A stretch of 64,000 nucleotides of DNA, from the NCBI GenBank assembly GCA_000381565.1, contig KB906725.1, positions 997,785-1,061,784 on the forward strand, written 5' to 3'. The notes under the pieces were generated by a model. That model was given only the letters and a program-made list of their open reading frames with translations. It was not told where the DNA came from and did no database searches. Position numbers and translations under genes: made by a program. This document shows positions 18,410 to 27,401 of this stretch, in pieces (positions within the stretch are counted from its first letter, which is position 1; every line of letters begins with the position of its first letter). The DNA is from Oxalobacteraceae bacterium AB_14 (lineage in GTDB: Bacteria > Pseudomonadota > Gammaproteobacteria > Burkholderiales > Burkholderiaceae_D).

Positions 18410-21241
18410 GTGTTTCACATTAAATCATTAGAACTGGTCCACTGGGATTACTGGCAGCGCATCAAGAACATCCCGCTGGACGCCAAGATCATCACCATCG
18501 CCGGCCAGAACGGCTCCGGCAAGACCACCTTGCTGGACGCCCTGCGCACGCTGTTCGGCCTCGATTGCTCGATGGGCCGCACCTACAAGCACTACGCCCG
18601 CCACAGCGGCCAGCAGACCGCCTGGCTGCGCGCCGTGGTCGACAACAAGAACGTCGGCAAGCAGCTGTCCAACCGTCCGTTCCGCAGCTCCGGCTTCTTC
18701 AGCGACGACGAAGTGACGCTGTTCTGCCAGATCCAGAAGAACGGCGGCGACTGGAAGCGCCAGTACCTGATGCGTCCCGGTAACGTGCAGATCGAAGACA
18801 TCGGCGAGGCCGGCAACGACTGGCTCGGCGTCGAGAACTACCGCAAGCGCCTGGCCAACGCCGGCCTGTCGCCGGCGATGGCGAAAGTGCTGGCGCTCGA
18901 GCAGGGCGAAACCGACAAGCTGTGCGAATACGCGCCGCGCCAGTTGCTCGACCTGGTGTTCCAGGTCTTCGGCGACAAGGAAGTGCTGGACGCCTACGAC
19001 GAAGCCAAGCGCCACCAGCGCGATACCGAAATCGAACTGAAACGCTTCGAGACCGAGCTGGAAGCCTCCAAGACCAACCTGGAGGGCCTGCGCCTGCGCG
19101 TGGCCAACTACCACCAGTGGGAAGACCTGAACAAGGAGCGCCGCAACCTGCAGGAAGAAGTGCTGCCGACGCTGGAGTACCACGAGGCGCGCGAAAAGCA
19201 CGCCAACATCAGCCGCCAGCTGCGCGACGCCCGCAAGCCGCTGATGCAGGCCGACGCCCAGCTGGCCGACAAGCGCAACGCGCTGGCCGCGCAGGCGAAG
19301 GCGCTGACCGACGCGCAGCAGCACGAGACGGTGCTGGAGCAGGAGTCGACCGCGCTGCAGAACCGCCTGAACCAGATCAACGGCAAACTCAAGCCGCTCG
19401 ACAGCCTGCTGGAACAGAAGGTCCGCCTGCAAAAGCTGGCCGACGACGCCGGCGGCGACCTGGCGGCGGTGGCGCAGCAGTTGCAGGAAAAAGAAATCGA
19501 ACTGGCGCGCCAGCGCATGGCGCGCGACGCTGTCGCCGCCAAGATCGCCGGCGAGCTGTCGACCATCGCCGCCCTGCAGGGCAAGACCGCGATGCCGGAG
19601 CCGGAAGCGCAACGCGGCATGCGCCGCGCGCTGAACGACGCCGGCATCGGCCACGCCATGCTGTCCGACATCGTCGAGGTGACGGATGCGCGCTGGCAGG
19701 GCGCGATCGAAGGCGTGCTGGGTGGCTATGCCTCCGTGGTGCTGCTGGATAAATCGTCCGACGCCTCGGCCGCCTACCGCCTGGCGGAGAAGGAGCGCTA
19801 TCGCCACTTCATCGTGCCGGACCTGGTGCACGCGCCGGCCGTCAAGGACGACTCGCTGATGTCGGTGGTGAAGTTCTCGGCCAAGGTGCCGTCCTGGCTG
19901 GTGGAACAGCTGTCGCGCATCACCCGCGTGGACACCGTGGACGCCGGCGCCAAGCTGGGCAGCCATGACGAGTGGATCACGCCGGACGCCTACCACCGCG
20001 AACGCCGCGGCGGCCGCTCGCTGTTCGTGGAAGCTTCGCGCTACCGCTTCGGCTCCGCCGGCCGCACCCAGCGTATGGAAGCGATCCAGAAATCGCTGCC
20101 GGCGCTGGAGGCGCAGGAAGATGCGTTGACCCTGATCGTGTCCAGGCTGGCGACGGAGATCAGCACGCTGAAATCGCGCCTGGCCGGTGTGGACGCCGCC
20201 AAGGAACTGGCCGCGCGCCAGGAAGAATTCGACGAAGCGGCGCGCAACGCCGTGCCGCTGAAGGAAGAACGCACCGAAGTCGGTACCCGCCTGGGCGAGC
20301 TGCAAGCGCTGATCAAGAACGCCGTCGTCACGCGCACCCGCGCCGACACGACGTGGCAGAACGCGCGCTTTGCCTTGTCGGAATCGGAAGCCGGCCTGCG
20401 CCTGAACAACAAGCGCCAGATCGAGCAGCGCTCCGAGCACGCGCGCGCCTTGCTCACGCTGCGCAAGGCCTGGCGCCACCTGCCGAAAAGCTGGCGTCGT
20501 CCGGACCGCCGCACGCGCCTGGTCAACGAGCACCAGAACTCGCACCAGGTGGTGTTGCGGGTCCACTCGCTGGAGGCCAGCCTGGCCCGCAGCGACTGGG
20601 AACTCGACGCCACCGTGATCGACCAGTACCAGCGCCTGAACGACCAGCTGCACGGCCGCCAGTCGGAAACCGAGGAGCGCCGCTACCAGAACAACCGCGC
20701 CATCGAGGCCACCGGCAACGCCCGCGGCGCCTACATGGAGCGGCTGCGCTACACCATCAAGACCTACTCCAAGAACATCAAGGAGCTGGGCGAGCTGGCG
20801 GGCATCGAGGTGCATTCCGATCCGGTGCGCCTGGAGAATGACGATACGCTGCTGTCGCAGGCCGGCCTGCACGTGCGCTTCAAGTTCGACGGCAAGGGCA
20901 TCATCGGCATGAACGACGGCGAAGCGTCCGGCGGCCAGCAGGTGATGAAATCGCTGGTGCTGCTGATTGGTTTGCTGAAGTCGGAAGATGGTTCCGGCGG
21001 CTTTGTGTTCATCGACGAACCGTTTGCCCACCTGGATATCCGCAACATCCAGCTGGTCGGCGAGTTCCTGAAGAACACCGACGCGCAATACCTGATGACG
21101 ACGCCGCTGACGCACAACACCGACGTCTACGATCCTTCGGAACTGACGCTCATCACCAGCAAAAAGAAGAAGGACACGGAGTGGGCGCAACCCATCTTCG
21201 TGCTGCAACGCCGTCCGGTGGAAGCGGCGAAGGTGGCCTGA
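18410..21241 (+). CDS. SMC/MukB-like coiled-coil ATPase
   Basis: A 943-residue SMC-type ATPase. Walker A AGQNGSGKTT is at residues 31-40. Coiled coil covers ~195-395. A hinge-like globular part lies at ~400-545 (VTDARWQGAIEGVLGGYASVVLLD), followed by a second coil. The C-terminal head has the signature SGGQQ near 840 and Walker B FVFIDEP with D-loop near 865-876. GTG 18410 is preceded by GAGGA (18399-18403). At ~940 residues it is shorter than MukB (~1,480) and closer to MksB. The complex should hold or extrude DNA loops, for chromosome organisation or removal of foreign DNA. No JetD-type nuclease gene follows. An MksBEF relative is the best guess. Confidence 0.8.
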   Translation: MFHIKSLELVHWDYWQRIKNIPLDAKIITIAGQNGSGKTTLLDALRTLFGLDCSMGRTYKHYARHSGQQTAWLRAVVDNKNVGKQLSNRPFRSSGFFSDDEVTLFCQIQKNGGDWKRQYLMRPGNVQIEDIGEAGNDWLGVENYRKRLANAGLSPAMAKVLALEQGETDKLCEYAPRQLLDLVFQVFGDKEVLDAYDEAKRHQRDTEIELKRFETELEASKTNLEGLRLRVANYHQWEDLNKERRNLQEEVLPTLEYHEAREKHANISRQLRDARKPLMQADAQLADKRNALAAQAKALTDAQQHETVLEQESTALQNRLNQINGKLKPLDSLLEQKVRLQKLADDAGGDLAAVAQQLQEKEIELARQRMARDAVAAKIAGELSTIAALQGKTAMPEPEAQRGMRRALNDAGIGHAMLSDIVEVTDARWQGAIEGVLGGYASVVLLDKSSDASAAYRLAEKERYRHFIVPDLVHAPAVKDDSLMSVVKFSAKVPSWLVEQLSRITRVDTVDAGAKLGSHDEWITPDAYHRERRGGRSLFVEASRYRFGSAGRTQRMEAIQKSLPALEAQEDALTLIVSRLATEISTLKSRLAGVDAAKELAARQEEFDEAARNAVPLKEERTEVGTRLGELQALIKNAVVTRTRADTTWQNARFALSESEAGLRLNNKRQIEQRSEHARALLTLRKAWRHLPKSWRRPDRRTRLVNEHQNSHQVVLRVHSLEASLARSDWELDATVIDQYQRLNDQLHGRQSETEERRYQNNRAIEATGNARGAYMERLRYTIKTYSKNIKELGELAGIEVHSDPVRLENDDTLLSQAGLHVRFKFDGKGIIGMNDGEASGGQQVMKSLVLLIGLLKSEDGSGGFVFIDEPFAHLDIRNIQLVGEFLKNTDAQYLMTTPLTHNTDVYDPSELTLITSKKKKDTEWAQPIFVLQRRPVEAAKVA

Positions 21242-21257
21242 GGCTGACCGTTCGCGC

Positions 21258-21824
21258 TCAGGCCTGGGCCGGCCGCTCGTCGAGCAGCCGGTCCAGCTGT
21301 TCGGCGAGGCTGGCGGCGGCGAAGTTGCCCTTGGCTCTTTGCACCGCGTCCAGGTAGGGCATGCGCAGTTCGCGCAGTTCTTCGACCGAGCTGGCTTTTT
21401 CCACTTTCAGCTGCAAGGTGAAGCCGCGCAAGCCTATCGTGCTCTTGATGGTCTTGTTATAGAACTCGTACAGCGCCTGGAATTGACTGGCCTGCGAGAC
21501 CGCCACCGGGGCCGGTGCAGGTGAAGGTGCAGGTGAAGGTGCAGGAGCCGGTGCAGGGGCATGGGCTACTGGCGCGAGCTCGGCGACCGGCGCCACCGCC
21601 ATCGTTGCATAGCTGGTTGCAAGCACGATAAGCCCCCCTTCCAACAGTTCGTCCAGGGCGGCGATGGTCAGTCCCAATCCCGCCACATTGCGCAGCAGTT
21701 CTTCTTCCGTACGACGACCGTCGATCAATACCAGCAGGCTTCTGAGACGTGGCGCGAGCTGGTACTTGCGCGTCGCGATCTCGTCCCGGCCCTTGGCGGT
21801 CTTGTCGTAAATCGAAGTATTCAT
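21258..21824 (-). CDS. Hypothetical protein with Pro/Ala-rich linker
   Basis: A 188-residue soluble protein. Residues 1-65 form a compact helical region (GRDEIATRKYQLAPRLRSLL, EEELLRNVAGLGLTIAALDELL), resembling a small winged helix. Residues ~72-105 are a Pro-Ala-Ser linker coded by GGTGCA/GGTGAA repeats. The last ~80 residues are a conserved-looking helical domain (FYNKTIKSTIGLRGFTLQLKVEKA). I do not recognise a named family. The ATG at 21824 begins MNTSIYDKT. It converges with the SMC gene, so it is probably not part of that complex. Confidence 0.7.
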   Translation of the reverse strand: MNTSIYDKTAKGRDEIATRKYQLAPRLRSLLVLIDGRRTEEELLRNVAGLGLTIAALDELLEGGLIVLATSYATMAVAPVAELAPVAHAPAPAPAPSPAPSPAPAPVAVSQASQFQALYEFYNKTIKSTIGLRGFTLQLKVEKASSVEELRELRMPYLDAVQRAKGNFAAASLAEQLDRLLDERPAQA

Positions 21825-21925
21825 GAAAGTGCAGATTAGTTGCCCTGTGGATACTTCCAGAATACCACCAAACCTTCTCCACACCGCAGGAAATAAGATA
21901 GCACTGTCGTTAAATAGACGTCGCC

Positions 21926-22168
21926 TTATAGGAGTTCGCCGGCATCGCCGCCGGTGTCGCCTTCGTCCTGCACCCAGCTCAGGATGTCGCCGGGCTGGCA
22001 GGCCAGCCGTTCGCAGATCTTCTCCAGCGTGGAAAAGCGCATGCCCTTCACCTTGCCGGACTTGAGCAGCGACAGATTCTGCTCGGTGATGCCGACATAG
22101 GCCGCCAGCTCGCGCGACTTGACCTTGCGCTTGGCCAGCATCAGATCGAGGTTGATCAGGATCGCCAT
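21926..22168 (-). CDS. XRE-family helix-turn-helix regulator (YozG-like)
   Basis: An 80-residue DNA-binding protein. The helix-turn-helix is in ELAAYVGITEQNLSLLKSGKVKGMRFSTLEKICERL. The short form with the ACQPGDIL end is typical of the YozG/XRE proteins that accompany DUF2975 membrane proteins. Its ATG overlaps the stop of the DUF2975 gene (ATGA), so the two are translationally coupled. It probably represses its own operon. Confidence 0.88.
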   Translation of the reverse strand: MAILINLDLMLAKRKVKSRELAAYVGITEQNLSLLKSGKVKGMRFSTLEKICERLACQPGDILSWVQDEGDTGGDAGELL

Positions 22169-22689
22169 CAGACAAAGCCCTCGTTCTCTTCGCGCAGGCG
22201 GCGGCCTTCCTGCATCAGCCGCGTGATCAGGTAGAACATGCCGCACACCAGTATCAGCATCAGCTGCTCGGAATTGACGCCGATGGCGAAGTGCTGCTCG
22301 CCGTTGCCCGTCATCCGCAGCGCCAGCGTGCGCAGCGGCAGTTCGACGATGGACAGCAGCGTCGAAAGCAGGGTGGCGCCGGCGAAGGCGCGCAGGTGGC
22401 CGATCGACTGCGCCGTGAACAGATCCTGGCGGCGGAAGTTGAGCAGCAGCCGGTCCAGCCGCCACAGTCCATACACCAGCACCAGCGTGGTGGGCAGCGC
22501 CAGCGCCGCGCCGATCACGCGCTGGGCCGGCGTCAGCGCCAGCTTGGCGCCGAAGGGCATGCCGATCGCGGTCATGTCGATGGTCATGGCGCCGATGCTG
22601 GGCGCATAGGTGGTCCAGGCCAGCACGAAGAAGGCCGCTTGCACGGCTACGCACAACCACAGCAGGACGCGGATCAGGGTGATTTTCAT
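22168..22689 (-). CDS. DUF2975 membrane protein
   Basis: A 173-residue protein with four hydrophobic segments (near 5-25, 58-78, 103-122 and 138-158), the standard DUF2975 topology. It is encoded directly before a small XRE regulator, the usual pairing for this family. It may sense membrane state and control the regulator. The function is not established. No ribosome site is visible before ATG 22689. Confidence 0.85.
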   Translation of the reverse strand: MKITLIRVLLWLCVAVQAAFFVLAWTTYAPSIGAMTIDMTAIGMPFGAKLALTPAQRVIGAALALPTTLVLVYGLWRLDRLLLNFRRQDLFTAQSIGHLRAFAGATLLSTLLSIVELPLRTLALRMTGNGEQHFAIGVNSEQLMLILVCGMFYLITRLMQEGRRLREENEGFV

Positions 22690-22704
22690 ATTTATCGCAA
22701 TACG

Positions 22705-22724
22705 GTAAAAAATTATCGTTTTAC
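22705..22724. promoter_or_regulatory. Operator candidate between divergent genes
   Basis: GTAAAA (22705-22710) and TTTTAC (22719-22724) form a perfect inverted repeat with an 8-base centre in an AT-rich 80-base gap. It overlaps the -35 of the rightward promoter and is a plausible site for the XRE regulator. Confidence 0.4.
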
Positions 22725-22748
22725 ATTAAAACTTTGTTGTTATATATT
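22720..22748 (+). promoter_or_regulatory. Sigma70-type promoter of the lipoprotein hydrolase gene
   Basis: TTTACA (22720-22725), 17-base spacer, TATATT (22743-22748), 21 bases before the start. Both boxes are near consensus. Confidence 0.55.
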
Positions 22749-22769
22749 GTACATTCACTGGAGATAATG

Positions 22770-23612
22770 ATGAAACTCATCTTGGTACCAATGGTGGCGA
22801 TGTTGTCGGGTTGCGCGGTGCAGATCGGCGAGGGCAGTGTGGTGCGGCCCGACCGCGCGGGCGAGGCCAGGCCTGCGGGCCATGTCGGCGACGCCGGCAC
22901 GGCGGGCTATAAGCTGGCGCCGGTGTCGCTGGCGGCGGAGGATGGACAGCTCAATGGTATCAGCGCCACCGCCACCAGCGGCGACGGCAACGCGCTGACG
23001 GTGCTGTACTTCGGCGGCAACGGCTTTCATCTGGACGAACATGGCGACCATGTGCTGGCCGCCGTCGGCCCGTGCCGCGCCGACGTGGTGATGATCGACT
23101 ATCGCGGCTACGGCCGCAGCACCGGCGTGCCGACCATCGCCACCATGAAGGCCGACGCGCTGCGCGAGTTCGACCTGGTCAACGCCCGGGCGCCGGGCCG
23201 GGTGATCGTGCATGGCCAGTCGCTGGGCAGCTTTGTCGCCGCCTACGTGGCGCAGCAGCGGCCCGCCGTGCGCGGGCTGATACTGGAATCGACCACCACC
23301 AACGCGCGCGACTGGGCCAACAACATGCTGCCCTGGTATGCGTGGCCGTTCGTGCGGGTGGAGCTGAGCGAGTCGCTCAAGGGAATAGACAACGTGGCGG
23401 CGGCGTCGGGCTTCGCCGGGCCGGCGCTGGTGCTGGAGGGCAGCGACGACCAGGTGACGCCGCCGCGCCTGGCGCGCAAGGTCTACGACGCCCTGCCGAC
23501 GCAATCGAAGCGCATGGTGATGGTGGCGGACGCCGGCCACAATGGCGTGCTGTCCAGCGCCGCGGTGCGGCCGGCCTACTGCGAGTTCGTGCAGCAGCTG
23601 GCGGCCCGATAG
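22770..23612 (+). CDS. Lipoprotein alpha/beta hydrolase
   Basis: A 280-residue serine hydrolase anchored by lipid. The signal peptide ends in a lipobox (MLSGC, Cys near residue 14). The catalytic triad can be read as Ser in HGQSLGSF, Asp in EGSDDQVTPP and His in DAGHNGV. FGGNGFHLDEHG supplies the oxyanion-loop region. It resembles the FrsA/YqiA-like BAAT hydrolases; the substrate is unknown. GGAGA (22760-22764) fits ATG 22770 better than the preceding ATG 22767. It diverges from the DUF2975 operon. Confidence 0.82.
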   Translation: MKLILVPMVAMLSGCAVQIGEGSVVRPDRAGEARPAGHVGDAGTAGYKLAPVSLAAEDGQLNGISATATSGDGNALTVLYFGGNGFHLDEHGDHVLAAVGPCRADVVMIDYRGYGRSTGVPTIATMKADALREFDLVNARAPGRVIVHGQSLGSFVAAYVAQQRPAVRGLILESTTTNARDWANNMLPWYAWPFVRVELSESLKGIDNVAAASGFAGPALVLEGSDDQVTPPRLARKVYDALPTQSKRMVMVADAGHNGVLSSAAVRPAYCEFVQQLAAR

Positions 23613-23630
23613 TACCCCGCGCGGCCAGGC

Positions 23631-23660
23631 GGGGTCCGACCCCGTTCGGGGTCCGCCCCC
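23631..23660. repeat. Intergenic palindrome of the GGGGTC-GACCCC type
   Basis: GGGGTCCGACCCC followed by CGGGGTCCGCCCCC makes two overlapping hairpins between convergent genes. Similar repeats are common between genes in Massilia-like genomes, from general knowledge. It may also act as a terminator. Confidence 0.6.
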
Positions 23661-23702
23661 TAAGCGGCGCCGCTTGCGTATTGCTGCAGCATGCGGGGTG
23701 GG

Positions 23703-24236
23703 TTACTTGATATCGAAGATGTCGATCGGGCGCGGCGCCGGCTTGACGGCGCGGCGCCAGCGCAGCAGCAGCAGGTGGTAGCAGCCCCAGAAGCCGGCGG
23801 TCAGGCCAAACACCACCGCCGTCAGCGGATGGCCGACGAAGTCCGGGTCCAGCGGCAGCTGGTCGTGCATGTGCAGGTAGGCCTCGAACAGGCGGTAGAT
23901 CAGGCGGCCGAAGAACAGCATCGTCACCAGCAGGCCGAAACGGCGGTTCTGCGTGTAGAAGCAGCCCTCGGCCGTGTTTTGCAGGCGCGTCAGCTTCATG
24001 TTGCGCTGGCCCAGCGCGGCGCCGGCGGCGGCGCCGACCAGCAGCGCGGCGAGCGCCTGCCATTTTCCGATCAGGACCACGGCCAGCACGGCCAGCGTCG
24101 CGCCGGCCACCGTCGCGTAGGCGGCGTGGCGCCACAATTCGGATTTGTTGCGGCCCATCATGCGTTTCAAGCGCGAGTAGATGCGCCAGATGGCCAGCGG
24201 CACCAGCAGCAACAAGACGATAGTAGGCATATCCAT
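23703..24236 (-). CDS. Membrane protein, CcdC/DUF1453-like
   Basis: A 177-residue protein with about five hydrophobic segments, starting MDMPTIVLLLLVPLAIWRIY. The start plus the basic patch RLKRMMGRNK after the first helix recalls CcdC/DUF1453 proteins. ATG 24236 has GGAA eight bases upstream. A TTG at 24248 or ATG 24230 are alternatives. The function is unknown. Confidence 0.65.
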   Translation of the reverse strand: MDMPTIVLLLLVPLAIWRIYSRLKRMMGRNKSELWRHAAYATVAGATLAVLAVVLIGKWQALAALLVGAAAGAALGQRNMKLTRLQNTAEGCFYTQNRRFGLLVTMLFFGRLIYRLFEAYLHMHDQLPLDPDFVGHPLTAVVFGLTAGFWGCYHLLLLRWRRAVKPAPRPIDIFDIK

Positions 24237-24401
24237 AAGCGATTCCAACGGCGTGATTCGAAGAACCGCGATTGTACGCCAAGCCGCCGCCGCGCCACAG
24301 CGTTACAGATTGTCACGCATTATCCGGCAGTGATTGACAATCCCGGATAGCATAAGCAAACTGAACTGCAGCAGCCCCGCTTCTGGACCGAAAGGATATC
24401 C

Positions 24402-26861
24402 ATGAACAAACCGTTAACCTTGCTGCCCCTGAATCTGGGATTGATGGCCGCCTCGCCGCAGGCCGGCGCGCAGGAGGAGGGTTACCGCCTGCCGCCTTCC
24501 GCCCTGCTGGACATCGTCGACGCGCCGCGCGCGCCGGCGCTCAGCCTGAGCCCCCAACGCAACCTGGTCGCCGTGGTGCAAACGCCGCCGCTGCCGGGCA
24601 TCGCCGAAGTGGCGCAGCCGGAGCTAAAGCTGGCCGGCCTGCGCATCAACCCGCGCACCTGTTCCTCGTCCCGCTTTTCGTTCGGCACCGACCTTGCCCT
24701 GCTCGATATCGCCACGCAAAAGGAAAGCCGCATCCGCGGCCTGCCGCGCGCGCTGCGCCTGGCGGACCTGGCCTGGTCGCCGGACCAGCGCTACCTGGCG
24801 TTCTCGCACGTGGCCTACAAGGGCGAACGCGGCGCGGTGGAACTGTGGCTGGTCGATATCGCCGCGCGCAAGGCCAAGCGCCTGTCGGCGCAGCCGCTGT
24901 CGGCGGTGCTCACGCGCGGCTTCAACTGGCTGCCGGACAGCAGCGGCCTGCTGGCGCACTGGCGTCCGGCCGGCATCGGCAAGGCGCCGCAGTCCGATGG
25001 CATTCCCTCCGGCCCGATCCAGCAGGACAGCGAACCCGGTGGCGCCGTGCGCCAGTTGCGCACCTATCAGGATCTGCTGAAGAACGAGGCCGACGCGCGC
25101 CTGTTCGAGTACTACATCACGGTGCAGATGGTGCTGCTGGACCTGCACGGAAAATCGCGCATGATCGGCGCGCCGGGGCAGTTCTCGCGCACCTCGATCG
25201 CGCCGGGCGGCCACTACCTGCTGACCCAAAGCGTGACGCGGCCTTACTCTTACATCGTGCCGGCGTCGAGCTTCGGCGAGCGGGTCGAGGTGCGCGACCT
25301 GAATGGCGACGTGCTGCACACGGTGACCACGCTGCCGCTGGAGGAAGGCCTGCCGCAGGGGAACGACGCGGTGTCCGAAGGCGTGCGCCACGTGTCGTGG
25401 CGGGCCGACGTGGCGGCCACGCTGGTGTGGACCGAGGCGCAGGACGGCGGCGATCCGGCGCGCCCGGTGATCGACAACATCCGCGACGTGGTCTACATGC
25501 ACGCGGCGCCGTTCCGCGAACCGCCGCTGGTGCTGGCGCGGCTGACGATGCGCTACGCCGGCATCGCCTGGGGACGCGGCGATGTCGCGCTGATCAACGA
25601 GCGCTGGCACAAGACGCGCGACTACAAGCAGTGGATGATCGAGCCCGAACACCTGTCCACGCCGCCGGAGCTGATCTATGCCGGTTCGTACGAAGACCGC
25701 TACAACAGCCCCGGTTCGCCGGTGATGCGGGCCGACGCCAGCGGCTTCCCGCGCCTGCTGATCGGCCCCGGCACCACGGTGCTGCTGGACGGCGCCGGCG
25801 CCACGCCGGAAGGCGACCGTCCCTTCATCGACCGTCTGAGCCTGACCACCAAGCAGAAGGTGCGCCTGTTCCAGAGCAGCGCGCCGTATTTCGAGAACGT
25901 GGCGGCGGTGCTCAACGACGAAGGCACGCTGCTGCTGACGACGCGCGAATCGCCGACCGAGCGGCCCAACTACTACCTGCGCGACCTGACCAAGCCGGAA
26001 TACGCGCAGCTGACGGCGCTGACCAACTATCCGCATCCGACCCCGCAACTGAAGGATGTGCACAAGGAGCAGATCCGCTATCCGCGCAACGACGGCGTCG
26101 AGCTGACGGCCACGCTGATGCTGCCGGCCGGCTACGACGCCGGCCGCGACGGCCCGCTGCCGCTGCTGATGTGGGCCTATCCGCAGGAATTCAAATCGGC
26201 CGGCGCGGCCAGTCAGACCACCGGTTCGCCCTACCGCTTCAACGCGGTCAGCTACTGGGGGCCGGCGGCCTTCCTGGCGATGGGGTACGCGGTGCTGGAC
26301 AATCCTTCCTTCCCCATCATCGGCGCCGGCGAAGCGGAACCGAACGACAGCTATCTGCCACAGCTGGTGGCGGACGCGCAGGCGGCGGTGGACGAGGTGG
26401 TGCGGCGCGGCGTGGCCGAGCGCCACCGGATCGCCATCGGCGGCCATTCGTATGGCGCTTTCATGACCGGCAACCTGCTGGCGCACACGCGCCTGTTCCG
26501 CGCCGGCATCGCGCGCAGCGGCGCCTACAACCGCACGCTGACGCCGTTCGGCTTCCAGTCCGAGGAGCGGCCGTTCTGGCAGGCGCAGCAGGTGTACCAG
26601 GCCATGTCGCCGTTCAATAACGCCGACAAGATCAAGGATGCGATGCTGCTGATCCACGGCGCCGAGGACAGCAACACCGGCACCTTCCCCTTGCAGAGCG
26701 AGCGCATGTTCCAGGCCATCAAAGGCCTGGGCGGCACGGCGCGGCTGGTGATGCTGCCGAACGAGTCGCACGCCTACCGCGCGCGCGAGTCGATCCTGCA
26801 CATGCTGTACGAGACCAATGCGTGGCTGGATAAATACGTCAAGCACGCGAAACCGGGGTAG
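24402..26861 (+). CDS. S9-family (prolyl oligopeptidase type) serine peptidase, exported
   Basis: An 819-residue peptidase. Residues 1-24 look like a signal peptide ending near AGA. A beta-propeller-like region follows (LADLAWSPDQRYLAFSHV, RHVSWRADVAATLVWTEA). The C-terminal ~230 residues are an alpha/beta hydrolase with Ser in GGHSYGAF, Asp in GAEDSNTG and His in NESHAYR. The pattern, including KLAGLRINPRT, is that of the glutamyl-endopeptidase-like S9 branch known from plant chloroplasts and Gram-negative bacteria. Likely periplasmic. AAAGGA (24391-24396) supports the ATG. Confidence 0.88.
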   Translation: MNKPLTLLPLNLGLMAASPQAGAQEEGYRLPPSALLDIVDAPRAPALSLSPQRNLVAVVQTPPLPGIAEVAQPELKLAGLRINPRTCSSSRFSFGTDLALLDIATQKESRIRGLPRALRLADLAWSPDQRYLAFSHVAYKGERGAVELWLVDIAARKAKRLSAQPLSAVLTRGFNWLPDSSGLLAHWRPAGIGKAPQSDGIPSGPIQQDSEPGGAVRQLRTYQDLLKNEADARLFEYYITVQMVLLDLHGKSRMIGAPGQFSRTSIAPGGHYLLTQSVTRPYSYIVPASSFGERVEVRDLNGDVLHTVTTLPLEEGLPQGNDAVSEGVRHVSWRADVAATLVWTEAQDGGDPARPVIDNIRDVVYMHAAPFREPPLVLARLTMRYAGIAWGRGDVALINERWHKTRDYKQWMIEPEHLSTPPELIYAGSYEDRYNSPGSPVMRADASGFPRLLIGPGTTVLLDGAGATPEGDRPFIDRLSLTTKQKVRLFQSSAPYFENVAAVLNDEGTLLLTTRESPTERPNYYLRDLTKPEYAQLTALTNYPHPTPQLKDVHKEQIRYPRNDGVELTATLMLPAGYDAGRDGPLPLLMWAYPQEFKSAGAASQTTGSPYRFNAVSYWGPAAFLAMGYAVLDNPSFPIIGAGEAEPNDSYLPQLVADAQAAVDEVVRRGVAERHRIAIGGHSYGAFMTGNLLAHTRLFRAGIARSGAYNRTLTPFGFQSEERPFWQAQQVYQAMSPFNNADKIKDAMLLIHGAEDSNTGTFPLQSERMFQAIKGLGGTARLVMLPNESHAYRARESILHMLYETNAWLDKYVKHAKPG

Positions 26862-26906
26862 GGCGGCGTAGAATGGGAAACCGAGTCAGCTCAAGGAGTA
26901 CCGACC

Positions 26907-27020
26907 ATGCACAACGTTCACCGCGCCCCCGATCCCGTACCGGTGGATGATCCGGCGCCGCCGGCCATCCCCCATCCCGCGCCGCAGGACGACCCGGTGC
27001 CGGACCACAACCCGAGCTAG
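26907..27020 (+). CDS. Small proline-rich peptide
   Basis: A 37-residue peptide, MHNVHRAPDPVPVDDPAPP to its end PDHNPS, about one-third proline with many Asp and no hydrophobic segment. A consensus AAGGAG (26893-26898) sits eight bases before the ATG. A perfect hairpin follows the stop. It is 45 bases downstream of the peptidase gene and may be co-transcribed. The family is unknown; the strong ribosome site is the main argument that it is real. Confidence 0.5.
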   Translation: MHNVHRAPDPVPVDDPAPPAIPHPAPQDDPVPDHNPS

Positions 27021-27028
27021 CCCGAATC

Positions 27029-27057
27029 TTTCGCCGGTAAGTCCGTGACCGGCGAAA
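27029..27057 (+). terminator. Perfect hairpin after the small proline-rich gene
   Basis: TTTCGCCGGT (27029-27038) and ACCGGCGAAA (27048-27057) form a 10-bp stem with a 9-base loop. There is no T run after it, so termination is likely but not certain. Confidence 0.5.
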
Positions 27058-27401
27058 TCAGGTGCAAAACAGCAGTTGTCGTGGTATCGGTGGACGTGCG
27101 CCTTCTCCGGCGCGCCACGCAGCGGCATGTGCATGGCATCGGACGGTGCCGCGACCTTTCGGACGGAAAAATGACAGTGAACAAACGCGCCGCCCTGTCG
27201 CACGTTATCCTTTTTTCTACTGCGGCTAGCGTCCGGCGCCAGCGCCAGACGGAGCGGGCGGGCATTCCGCCCTCGTGAAACGGCGCCAGGTCGCGGTCCG
27301 TCGACGCATTCCTCCGGGATGCGCCTTCCACGTCATTCCGCACAATCAGGCAGCGCGCGAGCGCGATAGGCTTGTTTGTCGGCACCGATCAAGGAAACGC
27401 G
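27058..27401. other. Intergenic region without recognisable gene
   Basis: About 340 bases before the exoprotein gene. I see no supported reading frame and no RNA motif. It presumably holds the promoter of the two-partner secretion operon, but no convincing -35/-10 pair was found. Confidence 0.4.

Noticed and set aside
18428..21208. 926-residue antisense frame opposite the SMC gene
   Set aside because: Shadow frame. The sense strand carries all ATPase motifs.
16310..21241. Complete Wadjet (JetABCD) defence system
   Set aside because: No JetD-like topoisomerase/nuclease gene on either side, and the first protein does not show a clear JetA/DUF3375 pattern.
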